From Myxococcales bacterium (GTDB taxonomy: Bacteria; Myxococcota_A; Polyangia; Haliangiales; J016): 9,281 bases of DNA. Positions 1 to 5,898 of this stretch are shown here, in pieces. The stretch lies in the NCBI GenBank assembly GCA_014238595.1, contig JABAAV010000063.1:1-9281 (forward strand), written 5' to 3'. Positions within the stretch are counted from its first letter, which is position 1, and the number at the start of each line of letters is the position of its first letter. Under the pieces are notes generated by a model. It searched no databases. It was not told the origin of the DNA and worked only from the letters and a program-made list of their open reading frames with translations. The position numbers were made by a program, and so were the translations under genes.

Positions 1-143
1 AATTCACAAGCATTTTTTTTTTTTTTTTCACGAACATGTGCATGAGATTCAGTAAAACAACGTATTAATTCAGCAGATTTATAGGCAGCAATGCCACCGG
101 TTATACCAAGAACAATATGTTTGTCTTTAAGAAGTTTTGACAC
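1..143 (-). CDS. coaBC: CoaBC (phosphopantothenoylcysteine decarboxylase/synthetase), N-terminal part, cut by window edge
   Basis: CoaBC makes 4'-phosphopantetheine from phosphopantothenate and cysteine in the cytosolic coenzyme A pathway. The visible 47 residues contain the flavoprotein N-terminus: KHIVLGITGGIAAYKSAELI with the Gly-rich FMN-binding loop, then a helix and NACEF, where the family has MTxxAxxF. An ATG at 161-159 meets a TGA three codons later, so I take the GTG at 143 as start; a weak GAG lies just upstream. The gap from the preceding lipoprotein stop is 38 nt, so it may be read from that gene. One oddity: a run of 16 T on the plus strand (13-28) replaces the expected Val-Val-Met-Thr with Glu-Lys-Lys-Lys-Lys while keeping the frame. 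The copy retains the flavin-loop glycines that the middle copy (1890-2177) has lost, so it may be the working gene, an already damaged one, or one with a base-calling artefact. Family identity is firm; functionality is uncertain. Confidence 0.72.
   Translation of the reverse strand, partial: MSKLLKDKHIVLGITGGIAAYKSAELIRCFTESHAHVREKKKKNACE
13..28. repeat. 16-base poly-T tract inside coaBC
   Basis: Sixteen consecutive T on the plus strand (A on the coding strand) lie in the second beta-strand region of the CoaBC N-terminus. The paralogous copy near 2041-2060 has mixed sequence here, encoding Met-Thr-Lys-Asn. The tract keeps the codon count expected for the family but replaces conserved residues with lysines. 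Confidence 0.95.
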
Positions 144-181
144 AGAATCTCAGAACTTCATGATGTATTAACGATTAACGA

Positions 182-1822
182 TTAATTGCAAACAATCCCA
201 GTGGCTGTTCGTGAGCAACACTCTAATTCGCTGAATGTAAATTCGGCACCCGGTGGTCTACAACACAAAGGGGGGGGGTCATTGCTATTGGGGAGGCCTG
301 AGCATATTGTTCCCTGATCTTCACAGCACTGAGGGTGTTCACCATTGCATAGAGCCAAAGGAAATGAACATGCACCCGGTAATGTTTCTTTGACATATTG
401 ATCGGGACAATAAACATGGTTCAATGCATCTTCTTCCGTACATCCATCATCATAATAATCAGATGCCTTCTCACCGCAGTCCTCCAATCTCGAACTCAAT
501 GTCGAACTACACCATTCCTCACTTAAATTCGCTGACATCACATTTGTTTCATTTGTGTTGAGTGGTGTTCCAATAGTTGTGAGAATGTAACGTGTCATGT
601 AACGTACCAGCATATCGAAGGCCTTGAATCCACAGCCTGAAGGCCTCATCTCATATGCTGTTTCTGCCCAAATCATGCCGATTGCATTTTCCAATGCCAC
701 TCCGCAAACATATGGACCAGTTGTGCTAGAAATATTGGTGGGAGATAACCCTTTTTCTACTACAATCATCGTATATGGGCCTCGTCTGGGTCGTTCTGTT
801 ACAACGGTAATGCTGTAAGGTTCCAACATCTCTGAAACTTTCTCGTGGATTTGTTCGGCGCACGATACACGACTCCCAGGAACAGTCCTAGGACAATATC
901 CCGAAAGATCCCAAGGAAGCACCGGTTCAATGGTTTGCTTTCTGTCCAGACCTCTGTCAGGGATCATCACATCACAAAAATCAGAAGCAACTTCGTTGTT
1001 TGGTGCATAAAACCTGTTTGTACAGTTCAATGTGACTCCATCAAAATTAAGATAAACAGTCACAGCTGTTGTTGATTTTGCACAGTCATAAGGGCAATTT
1101 TCTATGTTTTCTGGTGGTATACATAGACCGTCTGCACATGTTAGCGCAATAGGATTTCTTGATGATGGTGGTGGCGTGTCGTCTATAAGCGTATCATCTA
1201 ATACGGCAAGGCATTCGCATGCTGAAGGACAACCACTACATATTGTTCCTTCTCGACAAAACATTAAACCACAAGGACCTAATTCTTGGTTACATTGACC
1301 ACAGTCCGTGGCACAGTGATTACAATTTTCTGTTGATTGACATACTCCATCACCGCACCCCACTGTGTTTGGCACTGATTCGCATGGGCCGCAATCAGCA
1401 GCACAGGTGGAACAATTCTCACCGCGTAATGCTTCGCACTGTTGGTTGACCACACAGGTTGATGGGGGATCGACGTTTGTTGGTGGAGTGTTGCATTCAC
1501 CACAATCAAATGGACATCCTGTGCATGTCTCTCCCGTATCACAAAGATTATCACCACACACATTTGGAACAGATGGTGTTACCTGTGTCGTCGGGTTATT
1601 CACATCGGATGTTTCAGTGTCGGGTGGAACATTTGTCGTCGGGTTATTCACATCGGATGCTTCAGTATTGGGTGAAACATTTGTCGTCGGGTTATTCACA
1701 GCGGATGCTTCAGTGTCGGGTGGAACATTGCCCGTACAAGATAAAAACAAAAGCATCACTCCGAAAACAATTGAGGATGGTATGAAAAATTTATGACAAT
1801 TCAATGCGCGATTTTTTAACAT
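182..1822 (-). CDS. Cysteine-rich lipoprotein with degenerate metzincin-like domain (left paralogue)
   Basis: I do not recognise a named family for the whole 546-residue protein. It starts with a basic n-region and a hydrophobic stretch ending LFLSC, a good lipobox with lipidated Cys29, followed by Thr-Gly-Asn. Residues 33-80 are three tandem 16-residue Pro/Asn/Thr linkers. About residues 89-247 hold five cysteine modules of the type CGDxxCxxxETCxxCPxDC, the third and fourth being looser. Residues 255-430 form a globular domain opening with VYLNFDGVTL. Its helix R411-Y-I-L-T-T-I-G-T-P-L421 sits where a matrixin has HExxHxxGxxH, with Met429 at the Met-turn spacing, but no zinc ligand remains. 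The C-terminal 60 residues carry three Cys-Cys pairs. An in-frame ATG at 1882 would add 20 residues, but the paralogue starts at the position equivalent to 1822, and only that start gives a normal signal peptide. No clear Shine-Dalgarno is visible. Probably outer-membrane or surface located; role unknown. Confidence 0.85.
   Translation of the reverse strand: MLKNRALNCHKFFIPSSIVFGVMLLFLSCTGNVPPDTEASAVNNPTTNVSPNTEASDVNNPTTNVPPDTETSDVNNPTTQVTPSVPNVCGDNLCDTGETCTGCPFDCGECNTPPTNVDPPSTCVVNQQCEALRGENCSTCAADCGPCESVPNTVGCGDGVCQSTENCNHCATDCGQCNQELGPCGLMFCREGTICSGCPSACECLAVLDDTLIDDTPPPSSRNPIALTCADGLCIPPENIENCPYDCAKSTTAVTVYLNFDGVTLNCTNRFYAPNNEVASDFCDVMIPDRGLDRKQTIEPVLPWDLSGYCPRTVPGSRVSCAEQIHEKVSEMLEPYSITVVTERPRRGPYTMIVVEKGLSPTNISSTTGPYVCGVALENAIGMIWAETAYEMRPSGCGFKAFDMLVRYMTRYILTTIGTPLNTNETNVMSANLSEEWCSSTLSSRLEDCGEKASDYYDDGCTEEDALNHVYCPDQYVKETLPGACSFPLALCNGEHPQCCEDQGTICSGLPNSNDPPPLCCRPPGAEFTFSELECCSRTATGIVCN
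1587..1730 (-). repeat. Three tandem 48-bp repeats in the lipoprotein linker
   Basis: Three consecutive 48-bp copies (1587-1634, 1635-1682, 1683-1730) differ at only a few bases. Each encodes a 16-residue Pro-Asp-Thr-Glu...Asn-Asn-Pro-Thr-Thr linker just after the lipidated cysteine. The right paralogue has a single equivalent copy, so this is a recent in-frame expansion that lengthens the tether. Confidence 0.95.
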
Positions 1823-1885
1823 AAGCTGTAATGTATCACACCAAATTAATAAAACACATAAAAACGTGCGATTTTTTAACATAAG
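1808..1885 (-). repeat. Direct repeat of the lipoprotein start region (18 bp, 60 bp apart)
   Basis: The 18-bp sequence at 1808-1825 recurs exactly at 1868-1885. Each copy contains an ATG followed by Leu-Lys-Asn-Arg codons. The inner copy is the start of the lipoprotein gene. The outer copy lies at the junction with the truncated coaBC fragment and creates a second in-frame ATG at 1882. It probably marks the recombination joint of the tandem duplication. Confidence 0.8.
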
Positions 1886-1889
1886 TATA

Positions 1890-2177
1890 ATGCATTCATA
1901 GCAGGCGCAATGACAATCACATCTGCTTGATCGGCAATAGCAATATGTCCGATGAGTGATTCTTCGGTGAGGCTCATCAGATCTGTTGCCACAGGCTGTC
2001 CTGTTAATGCTTGCAACGTCATAGGGTCAATAAATTCACAAGCGTTTTTCGTCATGGCAACACACGCACATATGCATGAGATTCAGCAAAACGACGTATT
2101 AATTCAGCAGATCTATAGGCAACAATGTTACCGGTTATATCAAGAACAATATGTTTGTCTTTAAGAAGTTTTGACAC
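1890..2177 (-). pseudogene. coaBC: Truncated and frameshifted coaBC 5' fragment
   Basis: The reverse strand from GTG at 2177 reads KDKHIVLDITGNIVAYRS and continues to HAYVRV, then hits a TGA. After a shift of two bases near 2057-2066 it resumes as AMTKNACEFIDPMTLQALTG and runs through a GHIAIADQADVIVIAPA segment, the CoaB/Dfp pattern GHIxLxxWADxxxIAPAT. Homology stops at about 1890, where the sequence fuses to a copy of the lipoprotein start region and ends in TAA at 1876-1878. Compared with the left copy, the flavin loop has Gly to Asp, Gly to Asn, Ala to Val and Lys to Arg changes. Truncation, frameshift and loss of binding-loop residues together show a dead relic. It sits between the two lipoprotein paralogues, where a tandem duplication ending inside coaBC would leave it. 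It accounts for most of the gene-free stretch 1823-2208. Confidence 0.88.
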
Positions 2178-2208
2178 AGAATCTCAGAACCTCATGGTGT
2201 ATTAACGA

Positions 2209-4032
2209 TTAATTGCAAACAATCCCAGTGGCTGTTTGTGAACAACATTCTGATGCGCTGAATGTAAATTCGGCACCTGATGGTCTACAACACACAGGGG
2301 TGTCATTGGTATCGGTGACATCTGAGCATACTGTTCCATGACCTGCACAGCACTGAGGATGTTCACCACCGCATTGAGTCAGAACAAATGAACATGCACC
2401 CGTTAATGTCTCTCTGATGTATTGATCGGGACAATAAACATGGTTCAATTCATCTTCTTCCGTACATCGATCGTCATAATAATCAGATGCCCTCTCACCA
2501 CATTCCTCCAATGTTGAACGACACCATGCCGCATTTGGATCCGTTGACATCACACTTGTTTCATTTGTGTTGAGTGGCATTCCAAGAATCGTGAGAATGT
2601 AACGTGTCATGTAACGTGTCAGCCCATTGCTGGCCAGTGTTACACAGCCCGGATTCAGCTTTTCATATACCGATTCTGCCCAAATCATGCCGATTGTATT
2701 TTCAAATGTCACTCCGCAAACATATGGACCAGTTGTGCTAGGAAGATTGGTGGGAGATTTCCCTTTTGCTACTACAATCATCGTGTATGGATTTTGACTG
2801 GGTCGTTCTGTGACAATGGTAATGTTGTAAGGTTCCAACATCGCGGAAACTTGATTTTTGATTTGTTCAACGCAATCTTCATGAGGTGTTTCTGAGAATA
2901 CTGTGTTGGGACAATATCCTCCAAGCCAAGGTTTTTGAATGGTTTGCGTTCCGTCCTCACCCCTTTCAGGAATCATCAGATTACAAAAAACAGAAGACAC
3001 TTCATTGTTTGGTGCATAAAATCTGTTTGTACAATCCAATGTAATTTCATCAAAATGAAGATAGACTGTCAAAGATGTTGGTGATTTTGCACAATCATAA
3101 GGACAATTTTCTGTGTTTTCTGGTGGTGTACATAGGTTGTTTCCACATGTTAGCGCAACAGGATTGCTTGTTAATGGCGGCGGTGTGTTTGTAGGCGTAT
3201 TATTTGTAGGCGTATTAGGTGATACGGCAACGCATTCGCATGCTGAAGGACAACCACTACATACTGTCCCTGTTCGACAAAACATTAAACCACAAGGACC
3301 TGTTTCTTGGTTGCATCTACCACAGTCCGTGGCACAGTATTTACAAGTTTCTGTTGATTGACATACCCCATCACCGCATATCCCTGTGTTTGGCACTGAT
3401 TCGCATGGGCCGCAATCAGCAGCACAGGTGGAGCAATTCTCACCACGTAATACTTCACACTGTTGGTTGACCGTACAGGTTAATGGGGGATCGATATTTG
3501 TTGGTGGAGTATTGCATACACCACAATCAAATGGGCATGTTGTACATGTCTCTCCCGTATCACAAATATTATCGCCGCATGGTGTTGGGGTTGTAGGGCA
3601 TACCCCGCAATCAGACATGCAGTTCATGCAGTCTTCTCCTGTATTTGGACAAAAGAGACTCGTGCCATCACCGCAACATAAATCGCCGCAATCATTGGGA
3701 ATATCCGAACTACAAGTTCCACAATCTTCGGGACAACCATCACAGGTTTCACCCATGGAACAAGATCCATCTCCGCAGTTACTGGGGGTACTTGAACTAC
3801 AAGTTCCACAATCTTCGGGACAATCACCACAGGTTTCATCAATAGAACAAAAGCTGTCACCACACACATCTGGAACGGATGGTGGTACCTGCGTCATTGG
3901 GTTATTCGCATCTGATGCTTCAGTGGCGGATGGAACATTTCCCGTACAAGAGAAAAGCAGAAGCATCACTCCAAAAACAATTGGGGACGGTATGAAAAAC
4001 TCACGATAGTTCAATGCGCGATTTAATAACAT
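2209..4032 (-). CDS. Cysteine-rich lipoprotein with degenerate metzincin-like domain (right paralogue)
   Basis: This 607-residue paralogue of the gene at 182-1822 has a signal peptide ending LLFSC (lipidated Cys29, then Thr-Gly-Asn) and one linker unit. Eight cysteine modules occupy residues 57-314, against five in the paralogue. The extra modules are at the N-terminal side: two near-identical 29-residue copies (57-114) and one longer variant (115-145). A Pro/Thr/Asn linker lies near 271-290. The conserved domain at 323-500 opens VYLHFDEITLDC. It contains R477-Y-I-L-T-I-L-G-M-P-L487 followed by SVM with Met495, the spacing of a matrixin HExxHxxGxxH plus Met-turn, but with all three His and the Glu replaced. 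The tail 547-606 has ten Cys including three Cys-Cys pairs, well conserved between paralogues. It starts 113 nt after the upstream lipoprotein gene and has its own promoter-like element. I infer a surface-anchored, non-enzymatic binding or structural protein. The domain assignment rests on pattern alone. Confidence 0.87.
   Translation of the reverse strand: MLLNRALNYREFFIPSPIVFGVMLLLFSCTGNVPSATEASDANNPMTQVPPSVPDVCGDSFCSIDETCGDCPEDCGTCSSSTPSNCGDGSCSMGETCDGCPEDCGTCSSDIPNDCGDLCCGDGTSLFCPNTGEDCMNCMSDCGVCPTTPTPCGDNICDTGETCTTCPFDCGVCNTPPTNIDPPLTCTVNQQCEVLRGENCSTCAADCGPCESVPNTGICGDGVCQSTETCKYCATDCGRCNQETGPCGLMFCRTGTVCSGCPSACECVAVSPNTPTNNTPTNTPPPLTSNPVALTCGNNLCTPPENTENCPYDCAKSPTSLTVYLHFDEITLDCTNRFYAPNNEVSSVFCNLMIPERGEDGTQTIQKPWLGGYCPNTVFSETPHEDCVEQIKNQVSAMLEPYNITIVTERPSQNPYTMIVVAKGKSPTNLPSTTGPYVCGVTFENTIGMIWAESVYEKLNPGCVTLASNGLTRYMTRYILTILGMPLNTNETSVMSTDPNAAWCRSTLEECGERASDYYDDRCTEEDELNHVYCPDQYIRETLTGACSFVLTQCGGEHPQCCAGHGTVCSDVTDTNDTPVCCRPSGAEFTFSASECCSQTATGIVCN
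3691..3864 (-). repeat. Two tandem 87-bp repeats encoding Cys modules
   Basis: Two adjacent 87-bp units (3691-3777 and 3778-3864) each encode a 29-residue module with CPEDCGTCSS. A stretch of about 45 bp (3707-3751 and 3794-3838) is nearly identical between them, pointing to recent in-frame module duplication. The left paralogue has no equivalent. Confidence 0.85.
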
Positions 4033-4057
4033 AAGCTATTTGGAATATTACAGTGCA

Positions 4058-4095
4058 ATTATAGGAAAAAATAAGTGGTCATTTGATAATCAAAT
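4058..4095 (-). promoter_or_regulatory. Candidate promoter -10 with overlapping palindromic operator
   Basis: On the minus strand a perfect TATAAT lies at 4063-4058, which would start transcription about 19 nt before the lipoprotein ATG at 4032. No good -35 hexamer is present. Instead a perfect 15-bp palindrome, ATTTGAT-A-ATCAAAT, covers 4081-4095 where the -35 would be. This suggests an activator or repressor site. The left paralogue lacks this segment. Confidence 0.4.
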
Positions 4096-4145
4096 AAAGA
4101 GTTTACAGTGTATCACATCAAAGTTAACAAAAACACAAAATTGAT

Positions 4146-5393
4146 TCAACGACAGTCAAGAGGACAGGTTCTTTCGGTTTCATCACTCGGATCACAGGTT
4201 CTATTGCCACAAAAACAATCAGACTCACAATTGTTTCCCTTTTCGTTTCGGAATGCTTCGCAAACACCGTTGTTGTTACAAGTACAATCTGGAATACAAT
4301 TAGAACTGTCTTCCGCTTGACTTGATTCACAAATACCATTGCCACAGGTCGCTATTGGATGATCGCAATCTATAGGACATGTGGTGTAATTTTCTGGCGG
4401 TATGCCATCCATGGTTCGAGCATTGCACTCACCATTACCACAATGACAATCTATGTAACAATTGTCGCCATTTTCACCTTTATTTTGATCACAGATATTA
4501 TTGCCACAAAAACAATCATGGGGACATGATGTGTAGCTTTCACCCTTGCTTGGTTCACAAACATCATTGCCGCACGAACAATCCTCCGAGCATGATGCAT
4601 AGTTTTCACCTGCATCACATGTGTTGTTGCCACAGAAACAATCATTCACACATAACGATATTGTTTCTCCACGGTTGGGTTCACATTGGTTATCTTCATC
4701 GCACGGACAGTCAACAAAACAATTTTGATTATTCTCTCTGGGTGGTTCACAAACACCGTTTCCATTGCAAGGACAATCTTGAAGACAATAATCTCCGATA
4801 CCTTCGCCCCATTGTGTGTCACAAATGCCATTACCACAGTGACAATCATGAGCACAGTTGGTTGAATTTTCTCCTAGAGCAGCTTCACATCGGTTGTTGT
4901 TGTTACAATTGAACGTAGGTGCATCGATACAATCATTACAATTGTTACTCGTTTCATCACGGTTTGATTCGCAATTGTTGTTATTGTTGCAGCCACAATC
5001 ACTGGAACAGTTAGATGTCGTCTCCCCACTATTGGCATCACAAGTCCCATTAAAATTGCACGGAGACGTTGGTGTGGTGTTCTGTGTACAATCGTTGGAA
5101 CAGTTAAGCGTTGTTTCTCCAAGATTGCTATCACAAACCCCATCATTATTGCATGTGTTTTCAGATATGCAATCCTGCTGACAATCACTAGGGCACGTGG
5201 CACAAGTTTCTCCCGTATTACAAACACCGTTGTTATTGCACAGTGTGTCAGCTGGATCATTGGACGATGATGTTTCGATTGACTCACTAACACTATCTGA
5301 AGATTCAGATGGTGCATTCCCTGTACATTGAAAATAAAAAAGAACAAGAATCGATACGGATAACACAGTGATTAATGACCATTGACGCCTCAT
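4146..5393 (-). CDS. Lipoprotein built of 15 short cysteine repeats
   Basis: This is a 415-residue protein with a signal peptide of about 22 residues (MRRQW, then a long hydrophobic core). The likely lipidated Cys23 is followed by Thr-Gly-Asn, exactly as in the two neighbouring lipoproteins. The residue before it is Gln, which is atypical for a lipobox. After a short Ser/Glu-rich linker, residues from about 52 to the end form 15 consecutive modules of 20-28 residues. The pattern is C-x-N-x-x-C-[DE]-x(n)-G-E-x(4-5)-C-x-x-D-C. Each has four cysteines, so the array has about 60, with fixed Asn, Asp and Glu positions. The acidic consensus resembles calcium-binding cysteine repeats such as Lin12/Notch modules, but I cannot assign a named family. 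Folding would need periplasmic disulfide formation. It is first in the run of lipoprotein genes and ends 113 nt before the next. An extended, disulfide-staked surface stalk or ligand-binding array is my inference. Confidence 0.85.
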   Translation of the reverse strand: MRRQWSLITVLSVSILVLFYFQCTGNAPSESSDSVSESIETSSSNDPADTLCNNNGVCNTGETCATCPSDCQQDCISENTCNNDGVCDSNLGETTLNCSNDCTQNTTPTSPCNFNGTCDANSGETTSNCSSDCGCNNNNNCESNRDETSNNCNDCIDAPTFNCNNNNRCEAALGENSTNCAHDCHCGNGICDTQWGEGIGDYCLQDCPCNGNGVCEPPRENNQNCFVDCPCDEDNQCEPNRGETISLCVNDCFCGNNTCDAGENYASCSEDCSCGNDVCEPSKGESYTSCPHDCFCGNNICDQNKGENGDNCYIDCHCGNGECNARTMDGIPPENYTTCPIDCDHPIATCGNGICESSQAEDSSNCIPDCTCNNNGVCEAFRNEKGNNCESDCFCGNRTCDPSDETERTCPLDCR

Positions 5394-5694
5394 AACAGCT
5401 CACTCTAACATAGGTATTCTGATAACGATATTCTAATTGCACGACTGATTACGATGCTAAAACTGTCTTATGAGCGATTTTGAGGTCAAATATTGCTTCA
5501 ATGGCTCAAAATATCACGATCCATTCAGTTTATGCTTGACAATGTTTCTATGGATCAGCACTATGCACCCATTATCGGCGTTTAACATTCGTTCACGGAT
5601 AGTTAGTTTTTTAATAATTAGTTTAATTGCGTAAACCACAGCGGCTGTGCCGGTAAGCCGTTTTGTATGGTGTAGCGTAGAAAAGAAGAATATT
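5394..5694. other. Divergent intergenic region between lipoprotein and cold-shock genes
   Basis: This AT-rich region has no supportable gene. Leftward, TAGAAT (5435-5430, minus strand) is a possible -10 for the 15-repeat lipoprotein gene, without a convincing -35. Rightward it holds the cold-shock promoter candidate and a leader of roughly 120 nt. That leader includes CACAGCGGCTGTG at 5637-5649, which can form a small hairpin, followed by a GCCGGTAAGCCG stretch. A GTG at 5647 opens the same frame as the cold-shock protein, but the extra 16 residues do not match the family. Confidence 0.6.
5536..5564 (+). promoter_or_regulatory. Candidate sigma-70-type promoter of the cold-shock gene
   Basis: A perfect TTGACA at 5536-5541 is followed after 17 nt by CACTAT (5559-5564), which matches TATAAT at positions 2, 5 and 6. 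A start near 5571 would give a leader of about 124 nt. Long leaders are typical of cold-induced csp mRNAs. Confidence 0.45.
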
Positions 5695-5898
5695 GTGCAA
5701 CAAACAGGTAAAGTAAAGTGGTTTAACGATTCTAAAGGTTATGGTTTTATTTCTCAGGACGATGGTCCAGATATTTTTGTCCATCAAACAGCTATTGAAG
5801 TCGAAGGATTTCGTACACTTCAAGAAGGTGAAACGGTTACCTTTGAAGTACAAGATGGTCCTAAAGGACTACAAGCAGTTAACGTACGTCGGAATTAA
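5695..5898 (+). CDS. Cold-shock domain protein (CspA family), 67 residues
   Basis: CspA-family proteins are small single-stranded RNA/DNA-binding beta barrels that act as RNA chaperones in the cytoplasm. The protein reads QQTGKVKWFNDSKGYGFI at its start, with RNP1 as KGYGFI, then RNP2 as DIFVH, and ends in AVNVRRN, covering the whole cold-shock fold. I choose the GTG at 5695 because it gives the standard 67-residue length and starts right before TGKVKWF. A purine-rich AGAAG lies 6 nt upstream. An upstream in-frame GTG at 5647 would add 16 unrelated residues. It is transcribed alone on the plus strand, diverging from the lipoprotein genes. It ends 20 bp inside the 3' end of the convergent YyaL-type gene. 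Cold induction is only suggested, by the long leader; many paralogues are constitutive. Confidence 0.95.
   Translation: MQQTGKVKWFNDSKGYGFISQDDGPDIFVHQTAIEVEGFRTLQEGETVTFEVQDGPKGLQAVNVRRN

Larger units (their letters stand above)
1..1862 (-). repeat. Left copy of the tandem segmental duplication (lipoprotein gene plus coaBC 5' end)
   Basis: Positions 1-181 match about 2032-2208 almost base for base, including non-coding DNA. The gene at 182-1822 matches 2209-4032. The upstream stretch at about 1829-1862 matches the stretch at about 4100-4140, sharing TGTGATACA flanked by AT-rich DNA. The left limit is not visible because the homology runs off the window. This copy has a shorter gene-upstream region, lacking about 75 bp that contain a promoter-like element in the right copy. 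Confidence 0.85.
1890..4140 (-). repeat. Right copy of the tandem segmental duplication
   Basis: This copy contains the intergenic DNA after the 15-repeat lipoprotein gene, the 607-residue lipoprotein gene and the truncated coaBC. It matches the left copy across coding and non-coding DNA. Its upstream intergenic region is the longer of the two. Divergence is substantial in the Cys-repeat part and low in the gene-coaBC spacer. Confidence 0.85.

Noticed and set aside
1952..2164. Small plus-strand frame of 70 codons
   Set aside because: It overlaps the coaBC relic, whose minus-strand homology is clear; it is a shadow.
3386..4009. Long plus-strand open frame opposite the right Cys-rich lipoprotein (207 codons), and similar ones at 1365-1796 and 4379-4912
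   Set aside because: They are antisense images of repetitive Cys-module codons, rich in His/Gln/Ser, with no RBS or recognisable domain.
182..4032. Active metalloprotease
   Set aside because: No HExxH occurs in either paralogue; every position of the zinc motif is substituted.
3691..5200. CRISPR-like spaced repeats
   Set aside because: The periodicity is that of degenerate coding Cys modules in frame, without identical repeats or unique spacers.
5647..5694. Upstream GTG start for the cold-shock protein adding 16 residues
   Set aside because: The extra residues do not match the family; GTG at 5695 gives the standard 67-residue length.
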